Part shown: piece after piece, positions 36,787 to 48,960 of the stretch | How the letters are laid out: every line of letters begins with the position of its first letter | How positions within the stretch are numbered: the first letter of the stretch is position 1 | From: Rhizomys pruinosus | Taxonomy: Eukaryota > Chordata > Mammalia > Rodentia > Spalacidae | NCBI GenBank assembly: GCA_009823505.1 | Contig: VZQC01013731.1 | Location: 1,562,313 to 1,626,312, forward strand | Direction: 5' to 3' | Length of the DNA stretch: 64,000 nucleotides | The notes under the pieces: generated by a model | The model's input: the letters and a program-made list of their open reading frames with translations, nothing else | What the model was told of the DNA's origin: nothing | The model's database searches: none | Translations under genes and position numbers: made by a program

Positions 36787-39700
36787 CATCTCTCTTACTA
36801 CATCCAATTACTAATTAGCTTATTCCTGCAATACCTATTTAAATCCAATTGTGACCAGAAATGGGAATGCTAAAGCTACTAAAAATAAGCAGGATCCCTA
36901 CTTCAGGAAGGCTGTACATTCACCAAAGGCTGATATAGATATGTTCAGAGACTTTGAGTAAATGAGAAAGAAGGGCAGTTAATGTGGTTCAGGGTAGTGT
37001 GGATGTCATTGGAGAGGCATTACCTGGACCAGAAACTGGAAAGGGAGTGGTATGGTGTGGTGAGGTGGGTGTGTGCCAGGCAAGAGAAGGGATACCCACA
37101 GGCCCATTAGGGAGTATTGCTATGGTGGGGTCAAGGAGCCCAAGAAGACTCACCATGGCTGGAGGGCAGAAGACAGAGGGCCTGTGCTGGTAGAGGTAGG
37201 GCAGGTCCTGCAGAGCCTCTAAGTCACAGCAGTAACAGAGGCCTTAACTTCCTGGCTCTATAGGACACTAATTGAGTGGCGTTATTTGGTGGATGTATAT
37301 ATATATATATATATATATTACTGTTGCTTTAGATACTGTGTCTATGTGAAGAATGTATTTTAGGGGAAGAAAGTGAATGTGGGGAGGCCATCGGGAGGTC
37401 CCTGCTGCGGCCAGTTAGAACACGAAGGGCATTTGTAGCAGGATGGCCTCCGTGGAGAGGCCCGTGGGCCTGGAAGGGAAAAAAACCCAACAAGCTGTGT
37501 GGTGATTGAAAGCGCATTTCATTTCTGCTCTTTGTGGGCTGGGAGCTCCACAGAAGGTGGGAAGAAATCACACATGTGCGGTTTCTGCTTTAGGACTGGT
37601 ATGACCTAGTCAATAGGGATTTAGGCTGCAGGGTGGTCAGAGGAAAACGTCGAGGAAGTTGAGGTGAAAATACTGAAAAGGGTGATTATGATCGTTATGT
37701 TGGTCAAGCATGGTTTGCAGCAAACATGCTCAGCAGTGGATTTGGATGCACACACACCCCAACCTTTCCTGACAGATAACAAACCCATGCAATATCTTCG
37801 TGTCTTGGAACTTAACAAAAATACCTTTTTAGCATCCAACAAGTTGCCTGGTACTGTGTACAATTAGATTTCTTCTGAGTAAAGATGTGTTGGTGACCAT
37901 GCTCAATTAATGAAGATAAGAAGAGGTTCCAAGTTCAATCTCTGTGGTTCTGGAATGAGCCAGTATCTCACACATTCCACACCAACCTTTCTGCTTTTGG
38001 GACTCATTTTTCTGAGGGAACACTGATAGCGTTGGGTAAATCCTGCAGCCTTTCCGGCTCTCAAAGTCCCTTCCACTGTTGAGAATTTGATATCCTGCCA
38101 CAAGCCAGGTGTGCCGGCTGCCATTTGCTCAGGTGTTCTTCTGAGTCATGAAGCACTTGTTACTCAACAGGCATTGCTACACTTTCTGAGCTTCTAATAG
38201 GCTGGAAAGAATAGCTTCCTTGCCTCGAGATCTTAAACCTGAATCTGACACCAACTGCTACCTGCAGAAGCATCTGTCCCTCTTCCTCCCAATTTACTTC
38301 AGTCAGCAAATGAATGATATGTCTTTATTGGGCACCTGCTGTGTACACTATGCTGTGCTTAAAGCTTTCCTTTAGTTAATTGCCAGGATGCCCTCTTTAA
38401 GACAGGGTTCTGTTTTAGAAAATGCAGAATCAGAAGCTCACAGAGATTCATTTGGCCAAGGTCACTCAGGATAAAGGATTGAAAATCAAACCAATCTAAG
38501 ACTTCTGAGTCTATATCTAGGATTGGTTTGGTTTTTGTTTCACTTAAGATGATATTTCCCAAAGCAGGAGACTATCCTCCAGGTGTAAACAAGGGAGTTT
38601 TAGGAGGTTCGGGGACACAGTAGAGCAAGTTTGACTCATGTGATAAGAAAGTTGTTTTCTTTTCAATTCTCCCTCAAATGCCCTGATTAGTCAAGGAGAA
38701 AATAGGTTTGGTATTAATGTATCTATAGAATACATTGAATATTTGCTAATGTCGCCTTTCTACAAATGAACTGATCATCTCATGCTTAGAACTCTCAACC
38801 TTCAAAAGCTTAAACACTTTTGTTGGATTTAATGAAATTATTGTTGTTTCATGTTTTATTTTTGGCACATGATACTAGTTTTCCTGGAATTGATGACACA
38901 AAGGTATCTTTTAAATAAAATGTTAAGCAGAATGTAATTAAAGAAAAATATTGACTAAGCTATAGCCAAGGTCTGGGTGTGAGATCTGTCAGGAGCGGGA
39001 ACAGGAGTCTCTTTGAACAGAGCTGCAGTGGCTCCCGGTTATGTCTCCTCCCTGCTCCCAACACAGAAGGCTCCCATGCACAACATGGCAGGGAGGTCGG
39101 AATCTGTTCTCTGTTGATTCCTGGGAAATGCGTTAAAACACTGTAACAAATGCCACCTTCGCTCTGGGGTTGCTGTGGCTTCCTTCTTGAGTTAAAATTT
39201 CATAACCCAAGTCAACCCAAGCTAATAATGGAGTCTTACGACCTAGGAAAAATACTTAAGTTTATTGCAAAAGATAATATCCCGTTTAAAACAGTTTAGA
39301 AATTTACAAAATCTTACAGTGATACATTGTCTTTAAGAAGGCGCTCTATAGATGAGCTGGTATTAAGTTCAAAGGATAGTGAATAAGTGTTTTTTTTTTT
39401 ATAACTACAGATAAAGCAGCTACATTGAACTCCTGCAATTTAAGTTGATGTATCAGTATTTTCTCTTCCATTTTATAAAAGTAATTTTTACTAAATTAAT
39501 CTCTCTCCATAAAACCATGTAATCTCAAGTAAAGCATTTCTGTAGGATAACACATTGCTTACTATTTTACAAAGAAGCTGTGGTGCTCACACACATAGCA
39601 GAGCACAGAGTACAGAGTTTGGGTATATATGTGTATGATTTCTTTAAACGTAGGGACGATCCTTTCTGTTCAGCAGGCTGGCGTGTATCCAATCCTTTTT

Positions 39701-41495
39701 CTGCATAATGGTTTTTGGGATTCCATTTCCAGAAGGAACCTCCTCTTCCTCCTTCTCCCCAGTCTCAGGTTGGTGGCCCAACAAGTGTGGTTGTTGTGCT
39801 TTGGTACAGAACGATTATGAACATAGTTGGTCTTATTTCTAGAAATATCAACATTTTCTCCTCATCTTCCCAGACTAAAAGGGGTGCAAAAGCTGCAGCT
39901 AGATCTCACTGTTTGTGCTCCCCATTTTTTGAAGGTGTATAGAGCTTAGAAAACAAGTGGAGTAATCAATCACCCCCCACCCCCCAGTCAAGATTGGACA
40001 CATTTACACCATTTGCTCCAGGTTAAGGGAACAAGCTCCTCAGTTACCTGGGTCTCTTAAATCGAAGATCAGACCTGTTCTCATTCTAGCCTGATGCTCT
40101 GGAACATAAATTCATTTGAAATTAGTGTAAGCAAAGCAAATTAAGATAGAAGCTCCACTACAAGATAAAATTACATAAGAGATCCCAAATGATTTTACTT
40201 TATTGGATTATCCTCTGTGCTGCTCTTTTCCATTGCTGGGGCCAACTGAGAGTTGATTGTATGGATACAGAGAGAAAGATCTGTGGCTTTGGGCCAGCGG
40301 TAGCATATCTTACTGAAATGTGGTTTCTTAAGTATGACAAGTGTATTTATCTTAATTCTAACTTGACATTATGTATTCTGGTCTCACATTGTGGGTTTAA
40401 ACATTACACTAGAAACAGAACAAGAACATCTCGACTGACATTCCAAGACTTAAATAGTGCAAGCCAAGATTCCTTGCCAAATTTCCCTCGCTTTCCCTGA
40501 AATAGCTTTTGCACTGCGGCACTGTGACAGGGGAAGTGAAGCTGTTGGGGCGGTTGGCTCAATTAGTCTCAATTTGCGGTGGGGACCCACATCCCACATG
40601 AGCCCACGGATGCTGTGCCCAGCAGAGACACTTATACAGAGGGTCTTCGGCAAAGGGATTGTGAAATGTCTTCTTCATTTAGGTATGGCCCATTTTTATG
40701 TAAGTGCCAGTCTAATCACAGGCTGGCAGAGAAATGAATGTATTGGAAAGGGATCCAAGGCTTGCCTCCTGCTCAGTCTGAGAGTATGCAGCAATTACTT
40801 AATGGCACTACTTCATGAGTTTGTTCAGCTATGCTAGTTTGACTGGACATCCATATGTAGAGTTCTTATCAAAAGAATAAGCCAGGTCTTAAAGAGGTTA
40901 TACTTTAGGCAAGAAAGAGCTTTCATCCTAAAATGGTGAAAATAAGTTTCTCATTCCCAGTCCTCCTGCTTTCTAGATCATGTGACCATAGCTTGGTCAT
41001 CAGAAAGGGAAACTGTGTAGAGTAACATGTTTGGGCCTAAATTCCTGACTGTTATGGGGTGAATGGATGAGAAAAAGTGCTGTGTTTTATCATAGCCTTA
41101 TCAACGCCACTAGATAAGATGTACTGACAGGCTGCTGAGTCTTAGGATCATCAGTGTTGCAGGTAAATTAACTGTGGAACCCTAAAGTTCAAGCCTGTCC
41201 CATTTCCTGTCACCTGCAGATAGTCTCAGGCCTCATTCAGAGACACATGATGGTTTGGAGGTTCCTGGGAAAGCTACAGCCATGAACAATCACACTGCAG
41301 GTCCCTCATACCCTTGGGCACTTTACTCTGCGGCACCCTGCATGACCCACACTTCCTAAGAAGACAGCCCCTTGACTTGAAATCTAAGGGCTGGTTAAAA
41401 GCGAGGACAAATCAACACTCCAGGATGATCTGGCATTTGTAGGCACTGCTCACAACGGTTATGCTTCTGTGCACTGAGTCCTAGAACACTGCCAG
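36787..41495. other. Non-coding stretch, mostly unique, with a MIR relic
   Basis: An (AT)n run is at 37295-37319. A MIR-like relic is at about 38310-38480 (ACAGAGATTCATTTGGCCAA, GGTCACTCAGGATAAAG). An AT-rich unique block lies at 38700-40200. C-rich runs are at 39970-39986. Part of 39.2-41.9 kb may belong to the INSYN2B 3' UTR. No exon recognised. Confidence 0.5.
40199..40204 (-). promoter_or_regulatory. Alternative minus-strand polyadenylation signal (AATAAA), candidate
   Basis: TTTATT on the + strand reads AATAAA on the INSYN2B strand, about 1.75 kb after its stop codon. It lies in repeat-free, AT-rich sequence. A second one occurs at 39261-39266. Such hexamers are common by chance in AT-rich introns, so either may be unused. 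Confidence 0.2.
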
Positions 41496-41952
41496 TTTAT
41501 TATGTGGTATTTTCTAGGATATCTGCTTAGAGATTTTCTCTTTCTGCAGTGCACAACACATACTTATTTATGTTTCTTTGGGGTTGATGAACTTGGGGTG
41601 GAAAAGAAGTGCTCGGCGTCATAGAGGTGTGGGGAAGTGCAGTGGAGGTTTGTTCACGGTGCGAATCAGCACTTAGCAGAGGAGGATGTGGCCTGGCCAA
41701 GCCATGTGTGATGGGGAGCTCCACTGTGACCACATCAGTGCCCACAAAGTCCTCAGCAAGCAGTGACACACTCTCACAGGTAAGGTTGGTGGCCAGATGT
41801 CCAGTAGTGGCCTTACCAACTCTGAGAGGCTCCTGTATCACAGATCAAAGGGTCCAGCCTGGGCCTTTGTGGGGGGGGGGGGGGGGGGGGAGGGAGGCGT
41901 TAAGGGCAGGGGGCCCCCATCTCAGGAAGGAACATGGAAGGCCCCAATCCTC
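41496..41952 (-). other. INSYN2B: Likely start of the INSYN2B 3' UTR with a poly(C) tract and a candidate AATAAA
   Basis: The region follows the INSYN2B stop codon on the minus strand. A run of 20 G on the + strand (41871-41890) means the mRNA would carry 20 C about 62 nt after the stop. The first minus-strand AATAAA found is at 41501-41496, giving a 3' UTR of roughly 450-480 nt. Further candidate signals lie at 40204-40199 and 39266-39261, so a longer UTR reaching the unique AT-rich block near 39.2-40.2 kb is possible. No cDNA evidence is available from sequence alone. Confidence 0.4.
41871..41890 (+). repeat. Poly(G) run of 20
   Basis: Twenty consecutive G on the + strand, which is poly(C) in an INSYN2B transcript, shortly after its stop codon. 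Such runs are prone to length errors. Confidence 0.95.
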
Positions 41953-42177
<225 letters not shown>

Positions 42178-44479
42178 TCAGCACACACTGATTTAGCATC
42201 GCCAGTTACCCAGAGCACACAAGAGCAGAGCCTTGGGATCAAGTGGTGGGGTCTGTGGGGAACTCTTGCCTCCGTGACCTTGGGGGAGAGATGCTACCTC
42301 CCAGCAGAGTCTCCAGTTCCTCCTTGATTGAATCAGATCTTTTAGTGCTGCCTTGTAGGGATGTTGTTAGTAAGCACAGAACCTGGTAGCCTGGTGGTGT
42401 GGCCAGTAAATATGGATCCAGCCTCTTTCTCACCTTTGTTTAGTGTTCTTCATTGTTAACGCTGTTTTTACATTATTCATGGAAACTACCTCATTAGAAA
42501 TACGTAAGCAACACAAAGGCATACGTTATAAAATCGAGCTCAGTTCCCTCATCTGTGAAATGTCAGTCATAATGGCACCTAACTCTGATGCTTCCTTTAA
42601 AATTAGATAAGGGATTGCTCAGAGCAGCACCTGGCGTGCAGTGGGCCTTTTGTATATGTTAGCTCCCACAGCTCCCATTACCACATTAGTGTCATCATTA
42701 ACATTATTACCACTGTGCTCTTTGCACTCAACTCGGCAATGTGTCTTAGACAGCTATACCCATGATTACTTCTTAGTGTTCCTTAGTATGGATAGATTTA
42801 AATACTCTCCTGGGTATAGACAGCACCTCCTCTTTCTATTTTATTTGTCTGTTCTGGAGCTGTTAATGTATATTATATATCAGTTAGTTGTGTCCTAGTG
42901 ACTACCCCCAAAGGTTTGTGAGGTAAACATTAGACCACATAGGACCAAGGTTCCCATAAGTCCATGAGGCATAGAATCAGTGAGGAGTCTGACCTGGAAG
43001 AGGGGTTTGATGCTCTCGTGACTTCTCTGTACCCAAGAAGGATCTAAACAGGTGTCGGCAAGCCCCTGCATGGCCTCCCAATCTTCTCAGCCTCCCTTGA
43101 ACCTAGAGAACTAGACCAGTCCTGCCAGGCAGCTCTGCCCAGCCTCTGCCCTCAACTGTTCACTTTCTTTCTGTAGAGATTTGTTTGTAGAGACGTTTCA
43201 GTGCCAAGTGTTTGTTACCTGGGCTCTCAGGGGGCCCACAGATGAGAAGCCCACACTGAACTACAGAAAATGGCATAAAAGAACAGAGTATGCTCCTTGT
43301 TTAGCCAGGGGGAAAGGAAACGTTGTGTAAGGAAGACAAAAAGACCCCACACTGCCTTGGGATTACAGCGTGACTCACAGAGGCCCTTTATGCCCAGCAA
43401 GGGCTGAAAAGCAGCTGTCATTAAAAGGCCACCTGCTCTTGTCTCCAATCACATGTCACCTCCCAGAGCTCAAGATCAGAGTTGGCACTACTGTAAAAGT
43501 CAATCATAATTGTCATATGTTTGACAAAGAAGCTTCAAATGCAGCCTTGTCCTCACGCATTGTGAAGTGGGCCTGTCGTGCAGCCAGCAGAAGGAGCTAT
43601 CAATAACCTTCAGCCAGTCTCTCCTCTCCTTTTTGGACATCCCTTCTTTCTGTTCTTCTCTACAGGGACATAATCCTGGCAGGGTGACCTATATAATGGA
43701 TGAAACACAGGTTGTGTTTTTCAAAGCAAAGCTCCAGAGCTTATCGACTGCAAGATCCTGGGAAGTCACTTCTCAAGTAGTAGAGTGGTCCCTCTGCTGA
43801 ATGAAGGTGATACCTCCTCCCAGGATCACAGGCAACTGTAGACTACAGGTGCATGTTCAATATGCAGCACAGAGCAGGCACCACACGTTCACCCAGGCAC
43901 TCAACAAACATTGATTAAACATTATCCATGTGTCAGGTTCTGCTCTAGATGCTGAGAAAGGAGTGCTAGATAGATCAATACTTTTGCTGGCCTCCTGCAT
44001 TGTTAGATCAGTGGCTCTGTGTTCCCAGTAAATGCTAACCCATATATGAAGCAGTTGGAGTCCTAGCCAAGTCTGTCAGTTCAGTGGCACAGGCACCAAA
44101 CCCACATCACAAGTCTCATGCTTCCAAGATTGTTTGGTATTGAATCCCAGTTTGTCTTTGGGTTTCCATCTACACCACCTGCTCCTCCTTCTCCCCAGAG
44201 AACACTTGGGAGGTGGGTCCAGAGGACGGGAGGACAGTCATCAAGTAACCTCTGTATTTTCACCAAAGAAGAAGTTAAACAGTTAAGTTGCAAGCTCTGA
44301 TCCTCAGCCCCTATATCACCGGGGGCAGGCATGCTTCACTGATTAGGAACATCCATATTCACAGTTCTTCCAGCTCCTGAAATAGCCCTGCCTTACCTGC
44401 TATGACAGAAAGCCAATCTTTCTCATAGAGCACAAGATGGAAACAAAGCAAATGGGCAAGACTCTCAATATTCTGTCTG

Positions 44480-44612
44480 ATACAGAATATCCATCTGTCC
44501 ATCCATCCATCCATCCATAAATCCATCCATCTGTATACCCATCCATCCATCCATCTGTATATCCATCCATCTGCATATCCATCCATCCATCCATCCATCC
44601 ATCCATCCATTG
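44480..44612 (+). repeat. (ATCC)n microsatellite
   Basis: Imperfect CATC tetranucleotide run with CTGTATA interruptions. It gives artificial Met-Asp-Gly-Trp-rich open frames on the minus strand. Confidence 0.95.
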
Positions 44613-46496
44613 ACTCTGAACCCAACATGATGCTAAATTCTAGTGATACAGCTAGACAGACCAGGACACTGTCCCTGTAACTTGCTTCACAGTATTTGAG
44701 ATAGGACAGAGGGGAAGCCTATCAACAGGCCACAGGCTAAGTATGTCCGTCAAGTCCAGTGTTTGGCTTGGGCGATCCGAATGTGCTTCTCTCAACTATC
44801 CCTTTTTTTCCAGGCCTTCATCCCTAGGTTTCTACCAAATTATCTGAACACACATGTACCACTAGCTACTTTCCTTGCCTTACATGTGAAGTTTCTGACG
44901 TCCCTAATCCAAAGCAAACAATAACCAACCACCTGTGTTTTCCAGGATTTACAAGTGACCCAAACCTATTTACAAAAGCTCTTTCTGGGTGATTCCAAAA
45001 TGTGCCCCAGACCCGGCAGGCCAGGGAAGAAAAGAGCCAGAGACAGAATATAAACTCTGTCTGCTCTTCATGACTTGAAGCACTGCCCAGTACAGAGGCT
45101 GGGGAAGGGCTTTGGAGTTGAGCTCTCCCGGGGTTTGATCTGGGCCTGCAGCACTTACTGTCCAGGTGACCTTGAGCAGCTTTCTTCTCTCCCCAGGACT
45201 CAGCTGAATGTGGGAGCTGTAATAACAACCCTGCTAGATAGTTGTGCTTATGTGAATCCCTAAAAGGTGCTAATGGTTTACGTGGAAGACAGTCTCTACC
45301 CATTTGTCTCCTCTTCGATGGGTCCTTTGTCTTATCTCTTAGGAACGGCATGCAGCCCCACCTGTACCTCTAGCTCTCCAGTCATTGTATACCTTGGCCA
45401 CAGCATTGCTCTTCACATCCCCCCTCATGTACATTCAGGGAAGAATACATTCTTATGTTTCTATGGAAACACAGCAGGGTTCCATTATAATCACTGGGAT
45501 TTAAGGAGCACCCTTCCCCCTCTTGTGTCTGCCCCTACTGGTCTTGACAGTTTAAAGGGGATTGAAAGTGACTTTCTTTTCCAGGCCAAACAAATAGCAG
45601 AGTATTGAGAAATGTGTGTGCTTTGGAAAGAAATTGATTAATGTTTTTTAGGCCAAAGCAATTTATTAACATAAAAGAAAATTGTCACTTTTCTTCTTAT
45701 TCATCCGCTTTACAAACTACTGTTTAGTTTAGAGGGGAGAAGAGGGGGTACATTTGGTGGCAGCTGGCTTGTAAACGGGGAGGGGCCACACCCCACCTCC
45801 CTCATCTGCCTTTCATCCCAAGGCTAAGCAGAAAAGAGGAGATGCCACCCACGCCATGCTTATCAACCCCTTGGAAAGAGGACTGAATTGCTTACTTGGT
45901 GATAATTCAAGTAATCCCTGGTGGAGAGATATTTGTAAATTCTGGAGAGGAAGTCCCTGTTTGGAGTTTGGGCTCAGATTTCAGGGTAGGACACCAACAA
46001 CCTCATCAACCTGTCTCCCATCCTCTCCATCCTCTTGTCCTCCTTACCCACACAGCTGCACGTCATCCGCCCTGTCCACCATCTACATTCCACATGCTCC
46101 CTGTATTCCATACATGATCCTAAAAAGGAAGCCAAGCACTGAGAGTCTGGTTTAGGTGGAACCTATGTGGAGAGTGAAAGAAGTTGATAGAATGCAGGAT
46201 CCAGAACTGGAACCATTATGACTAGTCAAGAAGGGTGAGGTGAGCCCTCTTTGAGGATGCACAAGATCAGGGCTGCCCAGTTCACTGGTTAGAGCCATCT
46301 ACATCCAAGGCCATGCCTGAGCATATCGCCTCATTTAGACTGCAGGCTGGGGGATAGAGGGCAAATTCAGCTGACAGCCATCCTGGTAGGCACAAAGTAG
46401 AATGATGCTCTTCAGGGTAATTGAAAGGTAGAGCCTGTGCCATGGCTAAGCTGATTGAGAAGACAGTAGGGGATAGATAGAAAAAAATATAGATAA

Positions 46497-46722
46497 GTGG
46501 CTGGAGAAATGGTTCAGCAGTTAAGAGCACATACTGCTCTTGCAAAGGACCTGAGTTTTGCTCTCAGTACCCAAGCTGGGTGGCTCACAGCCGCCTATAT
46601 CTCCAGCTCCATGGGATCTAACACCTCCTAGATTCCACAGCTACCCACACTCAAGTGAACAAATACCCACACAGACACACTCATACACACAATTAAAAAT
46701 AAAAAGAAATCCTAAAAAAAAG
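46497..46722 (+). mobile_element. Diverged B2 SINE
   Basis: GTGGCTGGAGAAATGGTTCA start, AAGAGCACATACTGCTCTTG and an AATTAAAAATAAAAAG tail. More diverged than the B2 copies at 9, 14, 19 and 63 kb. Confidence 0.88.
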
Positions 46723-47024
46723 ACATATATAAATGCATGGCCAAATGATATCCCTAATTTCTAGATGATTTTGGCTGTGTAAGCAGAAGCTGTGTTAGCC
46801 AAAAGGAGATGTAGTTTTATACAAAACACAGAAAAGGGGGAGGGAAGAAGGCTCTGACGTTTTCACAAGTCCTTAAGATCTGCAGAGCATTTCAGATCTG
46901 TGTTTCCATTTTATCCTCAGGATGTCCCAGAGTGTTGTTAGGCCTCTTTAACAGATAAGAAAATTAACAAAGGGAAATCATACCTCATCCCGTGAACTAT
47001 GATCAGATGTAAACTTTGTGTTTA

Positions 47025-47345
47025 AGTGTTGTTCAGATTTCCATAACAAAATACTATAGAGAGGGCAGTTGAAATAACAGATAAGAATTTCTCATTGTTC
47101 TGGAGACTGAAAAATCCACTAGCAGAAACATCACAAGTGATTCACTGCCTGGTGAGGGCTGCTTCCTGGTTCATGGATGGCTGTCTTCTCCTCATAACTT
47201 TAGGTGGAATAAGGGACCAACGAACTCCCTGGAATCTTGTCTATAAAAGCACCAATCTTTTCATGGTGGCTGGTGGCTCTACTCTTCTAACTCAATAATC
47301 TCCCCTTCCAAAGTTGCCCTGAATTGGGGCACTAAGATTTAAGGT
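47025..47345 (+). mobile_element. Ancient LTR-like (MaLR/MLT-type) relic
   Basis: TTTCCATAACAAAATACTAT, then TCATTGTTCTGGAGACTGAA and TGGTGAGGGCTGCTTCCTGG are characteristic of an old mammalian MLT/MaLR-type repeat. Family assignment is tentative. Confidence 0.5.
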
Positions 47346-48789
47346 CTAGATCTTGGAAGGCAGAAGCCTCCATCCCACAGCATCTGGCTTCCTGAGCCCC
47401 AGTTCTTTCTTCTTTCTCTCTAAAGAGGGAACAAATACTTCTACTTCAGGGTCATGCTCTGAGAAGCAGCAGTGAGACCCTGTTAGATTAGAATATGGAA
47501 TAAGCTAAATGGGCAAGAATAACAATTATAAGAGGAATGGCTATCGTTTGTGGAGTGACATCTATATTGCAGACACTATGTTGTAAGGCAACATTCCCTC
47601 ACATGACTCAGAGCCTCATGAAATAAATAGTATCATCTTCATTTCCCAATTGAAGAAATGGAAGCAGAGAGGATCAATACTCTGATAAGAATTTGGAGCC
47701 TGAAGCTTATGTGGCAAACACACACTGCATTGAAGGAACACTGTTACACGTCCCAAGGGGAGCGTGAATGGAAGAAATCATAATGAGGTGGGGTGGGGGG
47801 CAACAAAGGGCTGGTTCTCCTGAATGAACCCACAATCCTCTACGGAGCCAAATCTTTCCTGGGCTGAGCCACATGTGGGGTCCTCTCCAGCCCAGCTGCC
47901 TTCCTGCCCTGCAGTGTTCATTTTTAGACTTCAGAAGAGCCTTGAGAGTCAGCCCATGTACCCAGAAAAGATGCCCCCTCTCTGCCACTTAGGGAACAGC
48001 TTAGTAAAAAATTATCCCTGGGCTCAGCCATCATTATTAGTCTGGATCTTGGGTCTTCCCAGTGGGCCATCAGCAGCCCATTCTCAGCAGGTGGTGCTCA
48101 CTGTCCTCAGCCTACAGGGAGAGCAAGCTGGCTAAGGAATGAATGCTTCCTGGAATTTCCCTGAAGACAAAACACCCCAGACTCCTCTCTGCTTCCTCTG
48201 CACCTCTCGGAAAGGCACTGTGGTTCTTTTCCATGGAGTCAAGGTATACCACTTGCAACTGGCCTCCTGCAGCTTTCCTTTGTGAGAATCAGCTGTGGCA
48301 ATTGATAGGTCCAGGGAAGGGGATCTGTTCCTGTCCACTTGGGCAAATCGCATCACTTTGGAAATTGTCTTTGAGGAAGAATTACACTGTGGAAAAGTAG
48401 CTTTCATGTGTATACCCTATACCCCAGCACCACTGCCAAAGACAGTTCTCCTAAAGCTTTCTTGCCATGACTGGTTGCGTATTATTTACAGGATGTAACT
48501 TTGGCAAATGCACCCCTTCTCCTAGGGCATCTGTGTGCTGATGAGCTCTCAGAGGATGGCAGATTCTCCTCTGGGCTCACAGATAAGCAGAGCCAAGCTA
48601 TAAGGAGCTCTTCGCTTTGAGAGCAAGCTGTACTTCCATGACAGCAAAAGCTTGTTAAGCTGTCAGAAAGAGTGAGCCATTTCTCAGAAAGGTAACAAGC
48701 ATAGTAACTGAAGAGGCAAGGTCAAAGGAGATAGAGGACAGGAAGTCTTCTGGAAGCAGGACCTACCTAGGTTTGTTTGAGCCATAGCT

Positions 48790-48960
48790 GGCTAGGCTCT
48801 TGGGTGATTCAACCTCTCTGAGTCTCAGTTTCTCCATCTACACAATGGGAATAATAATCCTACCCACTTTTGAGGGCCATTTGGAGATTAAAATGAGATG
48901 ATTCACAAATCGTTTAGCAAAGTGCCTGATGTGATGGCTGGTTTAATGAATGGTAACAAT
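48790..48960 (+). mobile_element. MIR SINE relic
   Basis: CAACCTCTCTGAGTCTCAGT, then CACAATGGGAATAATAATCC and GTTTAGCAAAGTGCCTGATG form a clear MIR body. Confidence 0.85.

Noticed and set aside
36289..36807. Minus-strand open frame of 172 codons with repeated Pro/Ser/Cys peptide
   Set aside because: It is produced entirely by the 35-bp minisatellite, which is open in all three minus frames. No splice sites or known domain.
44359..44628. Met-Asp-Gly-Trp repeat open frame on the minus strand
   Set aside because: Direct translation of the (ATCC)n microsatellite.
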